Positions 52,470-62,017 of a DNA stretch of 64,000 bases are shown in pieces. A program made the position numbers and the translations under genes. Numbering within the stretch: the stretch's first letter is position 1; each line of letters starts with the position of its first letter. The notes under the pieces are model-generated. The model ran no database searches. It had not been told where the DNA came from and saw only the letters and a list, made by a program, of their open reading frames with translations. Origin of the DNA: Sphingobium sp. Leaf26 (GTDB taxonomy: Bacteria > Pseudomonadota > Alphaproteobacteria > Sphingomonadales > Sphingomonadaceae); contig NZ_LMKV01000002.1 of assembly GCF_001421665.1 (NCBI RefSeq), forward strand, positions 62,001 through 126,000. Reading direction: 5' to 3'.

Positions 52470-54110
52470 ATGACATATGACGTGATCATTATCGGCGCAG
52501 GATCAGCCGGTTGCGTGCTCGCCAACCGTCTGTCGGCCGATCCGGCGCGCAAAGTGTTGCTGCTGGAAGCCGGAGCAGAAACGCGCCATCCGCTGATCAG
52601 AGCGCCTGTATCCTGGCATCTGGCGTCAGAAAAGGCGCGCTTCACATGGGGCTATCGCAGCGAACCGGAGGATGAAAGCGGCAATCGCAGCCTGGAACTG
52701 GCGCGCGGCAAGGTGATGGGCGGTTGTTCTTCCATCAACGGCCAGATGTATTCGCGCGGCAATCGCGGCGATTATGACGGCTGGGCTGCGATGGGCCTGG
52801 ACGGCTGGAGCTATGACGATGTGCTGCCCTATTTCCGCCGCGCGGAAACCAACTGGCGCGGCGATACTGCCTATCATGGCGGATCGGGTCCATGGCACAC
52901 CGCGCGCAATCCCCAAGCGCCCCATATCTACCCCACCATGATCCAGACGGCCGCCAATCTGGGGTTTGGCGAGGTTGAGGATTTCCACGGAGCCAGCCAG
53001 GACGGCTTTGGAATGCCGGACTTCAACGTGCGCAAGGGACGGCGCGACAGCGGCGTCACGGCCTATCTCGATCCGGTCCGCCATCGCAGGAACCTGACCA
53101 TCTTGGATCGAGCGCTGACCACACGTATCCTGCTTGAAGGCACGCGCGCCGTGGGCGTGGAATATGTGCGCAACGGCAGAACGGTTGCACTGCGATCGGG
53201 TGAAGTCATCCTGTCGGCAGGCGCATTCAATTCTCCCCATATCCTCATGCTGTCGGGGGTTGGACCGGCCACGCATCTGAAGCGCCAAGGCATTCGCGTC
53301 GTCGCGGATCTGCCCGGCGTCGGCACAAATTTGCAGGACCATCCGTTGGTTGCGGCAGGCTTTGCCGCATCGGCTCCTCTTGGGTTTGAAGCGATGCTGC
53401 GTCTCGACCGTCTCGCGCTCCATGCGCTCCGATGGGGCGTGACCGGCGGCGGCCCGATCGGTCATGCGCCATTGTCGGTACAGGCCTATCTGCGCCTGCT
53501 GGAGGCGACGGATCGACCCGATACGCAGTTTCAGGTCAGCCATGTGTCTTTCATGTCGCGCCCCTGGTTTCCCGGCTGGCGACCGACGATCGGCAATCAG
53601 TTCACCGCCGCGGCGATGCAGTTGCGGCCCCATGGGCGGGGCAGCGTCACGCTGCGATCGGCCGACCCGCGCGACCCACCCCATATTCGCCTGGGCCTGC
53701 TTCAACATCCCGCAGACCGCGCCGCAGCGCGCAGCATGTTGCGTTTCATCCGTACATTCTTCGCCTCAGCCCCGCTGTCCGATATCATATCGGGAGAGAT
53801 CTACCCCGGCGATGCCGCCCAGTCGGACGAGGAACTGGACGCTGTGATTCGCCAGACGATCATGACCGGTGCCCACCCCACATCCACCTGCTCCATGGGT
53901 GTCGATCCTGCGACGTCGGTCGTCGATGCGACGCTCAAGGTTCATGGCATCGAGGGTCTGCGCATTGCCGACGCATCGGTCATGCCACTGATCGTCAGCG
54001 GCAACACCGCCGCACCCGCTGTCATGATCGGCGAAAAAGCATCTGATCTGGTCCTGGGGCAGCGCCTCGCGCCGGAACGGACGCAGCCTGATCGCGAGCT
54101 CGCGGCATGA
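52470..54110 (+). CDS. GMC family FAD-dependent alcohol oxidoreductase
   Basis: 546 residues. The N-terminal FAD motif is YDVIIIGAGSAGCVLANRL, followed by GKVMGGCSSINGQMYSRG (GMC signature 1), GAFNSPHILMLSG (signature 2), and a C-terminal GAHPTSTCSMG with the catalytic His region and NTAAPAVMIGEKASD. These enzymes oxidise primary alcohols to aldehydes. An aldehyde dehydrogenase gene overlaps its stop by ATGA, giving a natural alcohol-to-acid pair. In lignin-degrading sphingomonads GMC enzymes oxidise hydroxypropiophenone side chains, a possible analogue here. No signal peptide, so cytosolic or membrane-associated. Confidence 0.93.
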   Translation: MTYDVIIIGAGSAGCVLANRLSADPARKVLLLEAGAETRHPLIRAPVSWHLASEKARFTWGYRSEPEDESGNRSLELARGKVMGGCSSINGQMYSRGNRGDYDGWAAMGLDGWSYDDVLPYFRRAETNWRGDTAYHGGSGPWHTARNPQAPHIYPTMIQTAANLGFGEVEDFHGASQDGFGMPDFNVRKGRRDSGVTAYLDPVRHRRNLTILDRALTTRILLEGTRAVGVEYVRNGRTVALRSGEVILSAGAFNSPHILMLSGVGPATHLKRQGIRVVADLPGVGTNLQDHPLVAAGFAASAPLGFEAMLRLDRLALHALRWGVTGGGPIGHAPLSVQAYLRLLEATDRPDTQFQVSHVSFMSRPWFPGWRPTIGNQFTAAAMQLRPHGRGSVTLRSADPRDPPHIRLGLLQHPADRAAARSMLRFIRTFFASAPLSDIISGEIYPGDAAQSDEELDAVIRQTIMTGAHPTSTCSMGVDPATSVVDATLKVHGIEGLRIADASVMPLIVSGNTAAPAVMIGEKASDLVLGQRLAPERTQPDRELAA

Positions 54111-55618
54111 AAAACACCGTTTCCTCTGGAGCATCCACCGTCATGTCCACCCCGCCTTTCATACGCCTTGCCCATCCCGACAAGCTTTTCATCGGCGGCG
54201 TGTGGGTTGATCCTGTGAAAGGCGGACGGATCGACGTGATCTCCGCCCATAGCGAAGCGGTCATCGCCAGCGTGGCCGAGGCGACGGAACAGGATATGGA
54301 TGCCGCCGTCGCCGCCGCGCGCGCCGCCTTCGATCATGGGCCATGGCCGCGCCTCAGCCCGGCGGAACGGGCGCAATGGCTGCAAAAGCTCCATGCGGCA
54401 CTGGAAATCCGCGTCCCCGAACTTGTTCGCGCCTGGATCGACCAGATCGGTGCCCTGGCCCATGTGGCGCCGTTCGTCATTGGCGGCGGCATGCAGACAT
54501 TGCAGTTCACGATCGACCAAGCGGGAACCTACCCGTTTGTGGAAAAGCGCCTGCCCTTTGACGGTCGCGGCCAAGCCCTGATCGTGCGCGAACCTGTCGG
54601 GGTGACCGTCGCCATCGTGCCCTGGAACAATCCCTTCGGCATCATGATCAGCAAGCTGGCGTCGGCCTTGCTGGCGGGTTGCACGGTCATCATGAAACCC
54701 GCACCGGAAACGCCGATCGAGGCTTATATTATTGCTGAGGCGGCGGCGGCGATCGGACTGCCGGCCGGTGTAGTCAATCTCGTACCCGGCCATCGGGAAG
54801 CCTCCGATCATCTGGTTCGCAACCCTGGCGTCGACAAGGTAAGCCTGACCGGATCGACCATCGCGGGCAAGCGGGTCGCCTCCGTCTGCGGCGAACGGCT
54901 GGCCCGTTGCACGCTGGAACTGGGGGGCAAATCGGCGGCGATCGTGCTGGACGATTATGACCTTGAGGCCGCAGCCAAGGTCCTGACCGATACCATCATC
55001 ATGTCGGCAGGACAGGTTTGCGCCACATTGTCCCGCGTCATCGTCTCGCAGCAGCGGCACGACGCATTGGTCGAAGCGATCCGCGCCGAGATGGCGAAGG
55101 TGCGTGTCGGCAGCCCGTTCGAGCCCGATACCCAGCTTGGTCCGCTCGCCCTGGAGCGGCAGCGCGACCGGGTGCTCGACTATGTTGCGATCGGCAAGGC
55201 GGAGGGTGCACAACTGATCTTTGGCGGCGGTCGACCCGCTCATCTAGCGACAGGCTATTATGTCGAACCGACGCTGTTTGCCGGTGTCCGTTCGTCGATG
55301 CGGATCGCACAGGAGGAGATATTCGGTCCTGTGCTGGTCGTCATACCGGTCGCGGATGAGGCGGACGCCATCCGTGCGGCCAATGATTCTGATTTCGGCC
55401 TCTTCGGGGCCGTGTTCACCAACGACAGCGAGGCTGCCTATCGCGTCGCCCGTGCTGTGCGCACCGGCACGATGACCCAGAATCATTTTCGGTTCGATCC
55501 GTCGCTACCCTTTGGCGGCTTCAAGCAGTCGGGCATCGGCCGAGAAGGCGGGGCCGAGGCAATTGGCAGTTACACCGAAATCAAATCGATCCTGCTCGAC
55601 GCCGCTTTGGACGCGTGA
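54107..55618 (+). CDS. NAD(P)-dependent aldehyde dehydrogenase
   Basis: 503 residues. Conserved parts are VPWNNPFGIMISKLASALLAGCTVIMKPAPETP, TGSTIAGKRVA, the catalytic glutamate in LELGGKSAA and the nucleophile cysteine in SAGQVCATLSR, plus EEIFGPVL. It oxidises an aldehyde to an acid, probably the product of the GMC enzyme or the aldehyde from the ThDP decarboxylase. The ATGA overlap with the GMC gene fixes the start; an alternative ATG at 54143 gives the more usual N-terminus. Confidence 0.94.
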   Translation: MKNTVSSGASTVMSTPPFIRLAHPDKLFIGGVWVDPVKGGRIDVISAHSEAVIASVAEATEQDMDAAVAAARAAFDHGPWPRLSPAERAQWLQKLHAALEIRVPELVRAWIDQIGALAHVAPFVIGGGMQTLQFTIDQAGTYPFVEKRLPFDGRGQALIVREPVGVTVAIVPWNNPFGIMISKLASALLAGCTVIMKPAPETPIEAYIIAEAAAAIGLPAGVVNLVPGHREASDHLVRNPGVDKVSLTGSTIAGKRVASVCGERLARCTLELGGKSAAIVLDDYDLEAAAKVLTDTIIMSAGQVCATLSRVIVSQQRHDALVEAIRAEMAKVRVGSPFEPDTQLGPLALERQRDRVLDYVAIGKAEGAQLIFGGGRPAHLATGYYVEPTLFAGVRSSMRIAQEEIFGPVLVVIPVADEADAIRAANDSDFGLFGAVFTNDSEAAYRVARAVRTGTMTQNHFRFDPSLPFGGFKQSGIGREGGAEAIGSYTEIKSILLDAALDA

Positions 55619-55639
55619 TGCAGCACATGGGAGAGTGAC

Positions 55640-56551
55640 ATGAAAATAGTCGTCACAGGCGCGTCGGGCCATTTCGGGAGCGGAGTGGTCCGGCAACTGC
55701 TTGATCGGGTCGCGCCGCAGGATCTGATCCTGGTCACCCGTGATCCGACCCGTCTTGGGCATCTGACCGACCGTGGGGTCACGGTCCGGCATGGTGATTT
55801 CGACGATCGTCAGTCGCTGGTTGCCGCATTTTCCGGCGGCGACAAATTGCTGCTCATCAGCGCGACCAAAGTCGGCTTTCGCATTCCACAGCATCGCAAT
55901 GCGATAGAGGCGGCAGCCGAGGCCGGTGTAAGCCATATCGTCTATACTTCGTTCATCGCGTCCGATGACAGCAATCCCTCGCTCGCCGTGTCCGATCATC
56001 GCACGACGGAAAAGCTGCTGGCTGCATCGGCTCTCGACTGGACGGTTCTGCGCAACGCCCAATATACCGATGCGGTGATCGAGGCGATGGCACCCCTGGC
56101 CTTGCAACGGGGACGTTGGATCGCGTCTGCCGCCGATGGCAAGATGGCCCATGTGTGGCGCGATGATTGCATCGCCAGCGCTGTCGCAGTGCTGAGCACG
56201 CCTGGCCATATCAACATCAAATATGACATTACCGGACCGGAACTGCTCTCGTTCCGAGAAATCGCCGCCTTCATATCGCATGTGACCGGCCGTTCGATCG
56301 CGTTCGAAGCGGTGACAGACGATGCCATGTACGCATTTTTCGACGCGCTGGGCATCCCGCGCGAAGCGGTGCCGGACCAAAGCGTAGGTGACGTCCCTTG
56401 GTCGAGCGACGACATGGTGTCGTTCGAATGCGCCATCCGCGAAGGTCATATGGCGGTAATTTCTGACCATGTCGAACAGCTTACCGGACGCAAGCCCAGA
56501 TCCGTTCTCGACATGGCCATAGACCGCCGAGGAGCGCTGATGGCAGCCTGA
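55640..56551 (+). CDS. NmrA-like NAD(P)-binding oxidoreductase
   Basis: 303 residues of the atypical short-chain dehydrogenase / NmrA fold. The nucleotide motif is VVTGASGHFGSGVVRQL. A VSHIVYTSFIASDDSN segment and WTVLRNAQYTD are typical of QorB-like quinone reductases, which lack the classic YxxxK dyad. It could reduce a quinone or carbonyl intermediate, or sense NADPH. It follows the ALDH gene by 21 bp. Confidence 0.85.
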   Translation: MKIVVTGASGHFGSGVVRQLLDRVAPQDLILVTRDPTRLGHLTDRGVTVRHGDFDDRQSLVAAFSGGDKLLLISATKVGFRIPQHRNAIEAAAEAGVSHIVYTSFIASDDSNPSLAVSDHRTTEKLLAASALDWTVLRNAQYTDAVIEAMAPLALQRGRWIASAADGKMAHVWRDDCIASAVAVLSTPGHINIKYDITGPELLSFREIAAFISHVTGRSIAFEAVTDDAMYAFFDALGIPREAVPDQSVGDVPWSSDDMVSFECAIREGHMAVISDHVEQLTGRKPRSVLDMAIDRRGALMAA

Positions 56552-56587
56552 AATTCAAATCATAATTCATAAAAGAGGGAGAGTAAT

Positions 56588-58963
56588 ATGAACATCGAAG
56601 ATAGCTTTTCGCGCATTGTCGCGTGCGCTTCGACAAGTGCGATCGCGCTTCTGGCTGTACTGGGTACCTCGCCACTACAGGCGCAGGAGGCTGACCCATC
56701 ATCGGACCAGCCACAAACGCAGGACATCATCGTCACCGCCCAGTTCCGCAATCAAAAGCTTCAGGATACGCCCATTGCCATCACGGCGGTGACCGCGGAA
56801 ACATTGGAGGCCAGGGCGCAAGCGAGCGTCAACGACATCGCGACTTTCACCCCCAATGTGAATATCGCCCCGGCCTTCGCCTCGTTCGGCAGTTCGATCA
56901 ACGCATTCATTCGCGGCATCGGCCAGAATGATTCCAATTTCGCCCTGGAGCCGGGCGTCGGCATTTATATCGACGACGTCTATTATGGCGCGACCTTCGG
57001 CGCGGTGTTCGACCTTAGTGATCTTGAGCGGATAGAGGTGCTGCGCGGCCCCCAAGGGACTTTGTCGGGCAAAAATTCGCTCGGCGGGTCGGTCAAGCTG
57101 TTTTCCAAGAAGCCCGACGGCACGGGCGGTGGCTATATCGAGGGGACTTATGGCCGGTTCAACCGGATCGACCTGCGTGGCGGCATCAATCTGACACTGG
57201 CCGATGGCCTCTATCTTCGGGCGTCGGGCGTCAGCAAGCATCGCAATGGCTTCCTCAAACGACTGGACTATGGCTGTGCCAATCCGGCTGGCGGGATCGT
57301 GGCCAATCCGGCGGCGGGTGACGGATGCAAGATCGGCACCGAAGGCGGGCAGGATCTGAACGCCGGGCGTCTTGCCTTGCGCTATGCGCCCGATGGTTCG
57401 CCGCTCGAAATCAACCTGATTGTCGATGCGACAGAGGACAAGTCGGAACCGGCGGCATCGAAACTGATCTTCGCAGGCAATCCGGGCGTGCGTAGCTATG
57501 ATCCCGCCAATCCCGCAGGTGGTGTGCCCTTCGACAGCCGCTTCATCACAGGTGCCCATAGCTATAGCAGCTATGCCAGCTATGCGGCGGGTGGCAATTT
57601 CACGACGGTCTTTGGCACGCCCTATGTGCAGACGCCCGGTTTTCAGGCGAGGCCGGAAAGCTCGGTCAGCGCCAGGGGTGTTTCAGGCTCGATCGATTAT
57701 GAACTGACCGATGCACTCAAACTGAAATCGATCACCGCCTATCGCTCGGTCAAGGGCTATAGCGGCGTTGATCTCGACGCCTCGCCGCTCAACCTTGGCA
57801 CGCAGGGCAATCATTTCGAGCATAAGCAGTTTACCCAGGAATTGCGCCTGTCCGGCCAAGTGGGCGATCTGGTCGATTATACTGTCGGCGGCTTCTATTA
57901 TGACGCCGATGGCCTGATCCGCCAGCGCGTCAACCTGCCCACGGTGCTGATGGATTTCCTGACCGATGATCCGGTCAAGACCAGCAGCAAGTCCGGCTTC
58001 GCCCATGTCGAAGTCCATGCCAGTGACGATCTGAACTTTATCGGTGGCCTGCGCTATACCAAGGACAAGAAGACCTACACGTTCAGCCGCCGCAATGCCG
58101 ACGGCAGCGCCATCAGCGGTATCCCGCTGACGGAGAATTTTGTCGTCGCCTCGCTGGACGGCATTGCCGACACCTTTACCGATGACCGCTGGGATTTCCG
58201 CCTGGGCGTCAACTATCGCTGGTCGGATGCGCTGATGACCTATGCGCAGGTTTCCACCGGCTATAAGGGCGGCGGCGTCAATCCGCGTCCCTATCATCCG
58301 GGTCAGTTGCGGACATTCGGTCCGGAGACGCTGACCACCTATGAAGCCGGTTTCAAGGCCGATTTTCTCAATCGCGCCGCGCGCGTCAACGGCGCTATAT
58401 TCTTCAACAAATATAAGGATATCCAGATCACGCTGCTGGCCTGTCCGGAGGTTCCCTGTTCCCTGCCGGCCAATGCGGGTGATGCCGATGTGCTGGGCTT
58501 TGAGCTGGAAGGGACGCTGCAACCCGTCGCGGGGCTGACGCTGGACGGGTCGGTCGGCTATCTCGATTTCGACTATAAGCGCGTCGATCCATCGACCTTC
58601 GTCACGCTGGACCAGACCGCGCCGTTCGTCAGCAAGTGGCAGGCTTCGGCGGGCATAGCCTATGCGTTGGACCTGGGATCGGCAGGCACGCTGACGCCGC
58701 GGGCCGACTGGTCCTACCGCTCCAGCTTCTACTTCACCGCCCCGAATAATCCGGGGAACAAGGTGGACGCGCGCAATCTGGTGAACATGCGCCTGACCTA
58801 TCAGACAGTGGATGAGGATTGGAGCGTTGCGCTGGGCGTGACCAACCTGTTCGACAAATTCTATTATGTCGGCAAGAATGAGAATGTGGCGGGCTTCGGC
58901 GTCAACCAGGGCATATTGGCACCGCCCCGCGAATGGTCGATGACCATCAAGCGGAAATTCTGA
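56588..58963 (+). CDS. TonB-dependent outer-membrane receptor
   Basis: 791 residues with a signal peptide (about 1-33, ending SPLQAQ), a TonB box (DIIVTAQFRNQ, near 45), an N-terminal plug domain (TFTPNVNIAPAFASFGSS...VLRGPQGTLSGKNSLGGSV) and a 22-strand-type beta barrel ending in the aromatic C-terminal residue F. It would import a pathway substrate across the outer membrane using TonB energy. Sphingomonads often pair such receptors with aromatic catabolic operons. A strong hairpin terminator follows. No substrate can be assigned from sequence. Confidence 0.94.
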   Translation: MNIEDSFSRIVACASTSAIALLAVLGTSPLQAQEADPSSDQPQTQDIIVTAQFRNQKLQDTPIAITAVTAETLEARAQASVNDIATFTPNVNIAPAFASFGSSINAFIRGIGQNDSNFALEPGVGIYIDDVYYGATFGAVFDLSDLERIEVLRGPQGTLSGKNSLGGSVKLFSKKPDGTGGGYIEGTYGRFNRIDLRGGINLTLADGLYLRASGVSKHRNGFLKRLDYGCANPAGGIVANPAAGDGCKIGTEGGQDLNAGRLALRYAPDGSPLEINLIVDATEDKSEPAASKLIFAGNPGVRSYDPANPAGGVPFDSRFITGAHSYSSYASYAAGGNFTTVFGTPYVQTPGFQARPESSVSARGVSGSIDYELTDALKLKSITAYRSVKGYSGVDLDASPLNLGTQGNHFEHKQFTQELRLSGQVGDLVDYTVGGFYYDADGLIRQRVNLPTVLMDFLTDDPVKTSSKSGFAHVEVHASDDLNFIGGLRYTKDKKTYTFSRRNADGSAISGIPLTENFVVASLDGIADTFTDDRWDFRLGVNYRWSDALMTYAQVSTGYKGGGVNPRPYHPGQLRTFGPETLTTYEAGFKADFLNRAARVNGAIFFNKYKDIQITLLACPEVPCSLPANAGDADVLGFELEGTLQPVAGLTLDGSVGYLDFDYKRVDPSTFVTLDQTAPFVSKWQASAGIAYALDLGSAGTLTPRADWSYRSSFYFTAPNNPGNKVDARNLVNMRLTYQTVDEDWSVALGVTNLFDKFYYVGKNENVAGFGVNQGILAPPREWSMTIKRKF

Positions 58964-58977
58964 TCGTCCGACAGATG

Positions 58978-59013
58978 GCTGCGGAGGGCGAACGGCGCTC
59001 GCCGCAGCTTTTT
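58978..59013 (+). terminator. Intrinsic terminator after the TonB receptor gene
   Basis: GCTGCGG (58978-58984) pairs with CCGCAGC (59002-59008) and is followed by five T residues, 15 bp after the receptor stop. Confidence 0.75.
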
Positions 59014-59074
59014 GCGCACTGATGGATCGAAGGCCAGATCGGGGTGGCGCTGGCAAAGCTATAGAAGGACCATT

Positions 59075-60067
59075 ATGATGTGCCAGACCGAGGGCTTTCC
59101 CGCCCTGAAAGTGCCAGAACGCTCCATTCCCGTCCCGCGCTCGATCAGCGTCCAGGCGCAGGCTGTGCTTGGCAGGGCCGCCGGAAACCCTCTCGTCTGG
59201 CCACCCTATCCGCCGCTTGATGATGTCGACGCCTGGCTGGAATATATCGACGCTGCTGACGCCAATATGAAGGCGATGATCGAGGCGATGCCCGATCCGG
59301 GCGACGATGCCGCGTTCGAGACGCTCCAGATTGGCGATGCAGCCTGTTTCCGCGTGCCGACTGGCCCGGACCCGGAGGATGGATCGGGCAATATCCTCCT
59401 CACCATCCATGGCGGCGCGCTGATCGGGGGCGGTGGAGCGCTTTGCCGCGTCATGGCGTGCAGGGCCGCGGCGCGCATCGGCGCAACCGTTTACGCACCC
59501 GACTATCGGATGCCGCCGCGCTTTCCCTATCCGGTTCCGCTGGACGACTGCCTCGCCGTATATCGCGCGGTGATTAATCGTCACGCGCCGGACAGGATCG
59601 TCGTGCATGGCAATTCGGCTGGCGGCAATCTGGCCGCCGCGCTCATGCTCAAGGCCAGGGCGGAGGGGCTGCCGCTGCCCGCGGGCCTCATATTGGAGAC
59701 GCCGGAACTCGACCTGACGGAATCGGGCGACAGTTTTCAGACCAACGCGATCATCGATGTCGTGTTGCAGGGCAGCCTGATGGCGGCAAACTGCCTCTAT
59801 GCGGGCAGCCATGATCTGGAAGAACCCCTTCTCTCGCCCCTATTTGGCGACTTTGCGGGCGGCTGGCCCCCAACCCTGCTGACGGCGGGGACGCGCGACA
59901 TGTTTCTATCGAATGCCGTTCGGATGCATCACCGGTTGCGCGCAGCGGACGCCCCCGCAGAGCTGCTGGTCTATGAGGCGATGCCCCATGGCGGCTTCTT
60001 CGGAACGCCAGAGGATGACGCCGTCTCAAGCGACATCCGCGCGTTCGCCCGCCGCTGCTGGTCCTAG
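59075..60067 (+). CDS. HSL-family (family IV) alpha/beta hydrolase
   Basis: 330 residues from ATG 59075 (AAGGA upstream; ATG 59078 is possible). The oxyanion-hole motif HGGALIGGG and the nucleophile motif GNSAGGN mark the hormone-sensitive-lipase family. The Asp and His of the triad lie in LLTAGTRDMFL and MPHGGF near the C-terminus. There is no signal peptide. It probably hydrolyses a small ester, which would place it at the start of the pathway encoded in the island. It is the last gene of the plus-strand catabolic cluster. Confidence 0.88.
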   Translation: MMCQTEGFPALKVPERSIPVPRSISVQAQAVLGRAAGNPLVWPPYPPLDDVDAWLEYIDAADANMKAMIEAMPDPGDDAAFETLQIGDAACFRVPTGPDPEDGSGNILLTIHGGALIGGGGALCRVMACRAAARIGATVYAPDYRMPPRFPYPVPLDDCLAVYRAVINRHAPDRIVVHGNSAGGNLAAALMLKARAEGLPLPAGLILETPELDLTESGDSFQTNAIIDVVLQGSLMAANCLYAGSHDLEEPLLSPLFGDFAGGWPPTLLTAGTRDMFLSNAVRMHHRLRAADAPAELLVYEAMPHGGFFGTPEDDAVSSDIRAFARRCWS

Positions 60068-60644
60068 CGGCGATGCGGTGGGGCGGCGATCCAGGGTGAC
60101 GCGCCTGTGTAAAAGCTGCGAAGTACACAGTACCGCAGGCCACGCATGTGCGCGGGCGCGGACCCGTGGCACGGATTTCGCAACAGGAGATTTTGCGAAA
60201 CGCACGCGCGGCGGCGGGCCGTCCGGGCGGGGACGGACGATGGGAAAAAGTCAGGGGCGGATGGCGTGGCGCAGGGGTGCAGGACAGCGTGTGTTCTTGG
60301 GCGATGGTCGACCGTCTGCTTTTCTAACGCCTGAACCTGAACGAATGGCCGCTTCCAAGAAATAGAAATTACCCGTTCGACGGCGACAAATGGCGCATTA
60401 CCGCTCGGCAGTTCGTCGTCTTAGACTGGCGCAGTGTTGCCGGGCCGACTTACGGTAGGAATGGCCGGTAGCGGATTGTCGGATTTCCGGTGGCCGGGCG
60501 GCGATAGCCAACGGCCATCCTTCTACACCGGCGATCGGTCGAATAGCTGCAAGTCGGCTGTCGACCAAAGCCGGGCGCAAAGGCATATTTCTCACACTCC
60601 GGAAGCGGACGCTCTCTTGTATTATGGCTGTCGGTAAGCGGCCA
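60068..60644. other. Gene-poor stretch at the right part of the island
   Basis: About 575 bp with no frame that has both a ribosome site and a recognisable product. It looks like decayed sequence between the catabolic cargo and the integration module. Confidence 0.4.
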
Positions 60645-60896
60645 CTACCCATATCTAACGACAGGTGGCGCAGATGATAAACCGTGCGTGACTGACTGGC
60701 GCAGATCGGGGATGGCGGCTTTGATCCTGGCTGCAACCGCATCTTCGGCTCTTTGCCGGCGCCCAGCATCTGACGATGCCAGATCCTGCCTTATCCACAT
60801 TGGAATTCGAGCAACGGTTGAGGCGAGGAGGGCACAAAGAATCTGGCCCGACCGCGCATGGCGTGCATCGTCGGAAGCACTGTCTGAACCGCTCAA
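60645..60896 (-). CDS. Small hypothetical protein, DUF6771-like
   Basis: 83 residues from a TTG at 60896 that overlaps the stop of the upstream HTH gene (TTGA) and has GGAG 7 nt before it. A central GQILCALLASTVARIPMW plus RQRAEDAVAARIKAAI recalls the small DUF6771 proteins common in sphingomonads, whose function is unknown. Translational coupling with the HTH gene supports it being real. Confidence 0.45.
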   Translation of the reverse strand: MSGSDSASDDARHARSGQILCALLASTVARIPMWIRQDLASSDAGRRQRAEDAVAARIKAAIPDLRQSVTHGLSSAPPVVRYG

Positions 60897-61138
60897 TTGA
60901 TTGCTCCTACAGATTTTAACCGGCACGCTTCAATCAACCGGCGCAGGCTCTCGACGAGGACAAGTGTGGAGCTACCCAATTTCACAACCTCAACTTCGCG
61001 ATCTGCGATCAGCACATACAGCGTGCTGCGACTGACGCCGATGAAGCGGCAAGCGTCGGGGACGCGCAAGCATATGGGTTCAACGTTGCTGCCTTGCTGT
61101 TCTACGTCAACATTTTGGAAGGCTGTCCGCTGGGCCAT
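60893..61138 (-). CDS. AlpA/excisionase-type helix-turn-helix protein
   Basis: 81 residues from ATG 61138 (a TTG at 61171 is less likely). A helix-turn-helix is visible in RVPDACRFIGVSRSTLYVLIADREVEVVKLGSSTLVLVESLRRLI, the MerR-like fold of AlpA regulators and excisionases, which sit beside P4-type integrase genes. It lies about 750 bp from the broken integrase on the same strand, so it is probably the surviving control or excision factor of the island. Expression without a working integrase may be vestigial. Confidence 0.75.
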   Translation of the reverse strand: MAQRTAFQNVDVEQQGSNVEPICLRVPDACRFIGVSRSTLYVLIADREVEVVKLGSSTLVLVESLRRLIEACRLKSVGAIN

Positions 61139-61885
61139 GCGAAGCTCTTTGGTGCTGGCGGTGACGAACAAGACCGCTGGGGAGAAACGGCCAGCCCACC
61201 ACCGTCGCCGATTATCGGTGACGCGAAAGGTGGGTGCTACATGACGTTTCTACGCCAGAGTCTGTCATTCTACGCTCATGCGTCGGCAGATTGGGTTTAG
61301 GCGGATGCTATCGGCTTTGCATGGGTATTGCGGCGTTCCCTTCCGACGCGCTCTCAGCACTGCGGTTTAGAGATATCTGCCAGCGCCAGAATTGTTGAAA
61401 TCATTAGAGAATTGGCGGGAGGAGACGGCGGGGCCTCATCGGTGACGGCTTAAATACAGTAACTAGACCAACCACATAGCCCACAGCCGACGGCGGGCCT
61501 TTTATCTCGCCCTCCTATTTGGGCCAGTGTTTTTCGTAGGTCTCGCCATCGTCGTTCCTCTTTCATCAAAGTAAAATGCAAGGTCTGCCGCGCCTGTATG
61601 TGAACTCCTGCAAAGCATTCGAGGTCAGGTACGCCGCGCACTCCTCCGTGCTCATCGACGGTGTGTTGGAACTGATCGCAAGCAGCGTTCGAACCGTCGC
61701 GGCACATGTCGCTATCGGATTTACGGGGCAGCATCACAGGCATTCGAGCGTGGTCCAGCAATGCTGGCCACAGGCGAGATATCGTGCTTCCCGTTTTCCT
61801 GGTCTGTACCATTCCTCTGCCGCTCGCGCGGTCCTCCTTAAGCGCTGTGGGCCGTCACAAAGGCGACGCCCGTGGGTTTTCCCTG
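61139..61885. other. Gene-poor stretch of the integration module
   Basis: About 750 bp between the HTH gene and the IS110 remnant. Open frames on both strands (for example 61450-61812, minus) have no recognised family or good ribosome site. Decayed integrase or transposase DNA is likely but not demonstrable by eye. Confidence 0.35.
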
Positions 61886-62017
61886 TCATGATCGGGCAGC
61901 GGCAAGGCGCTGCACCTTGGCTGCATTGCGGACGGCGATCTCCTGTTCGGCCGTATCGGGATCGCCGACATAGAAAGTGCCGTCGCGCCACATGGCATGC
62001 ATGGTGACGGCGAGCTT
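61886..62017 (-). mobile_element. IS110-family transposase C-terminal remnant
   Basis: The last 43 codons of the broken integrase frame do not continue the integrase fold. They read KLAVTMHAMWRDGTFYVGDP and on, the typical C-terminus of IS110/IS116/IS902 transposases. The rest of the transposase is absent. The element apparently inserted into the integrase gene and was later deleted, leaving the tail fused in frame. Confidence 0.6.
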
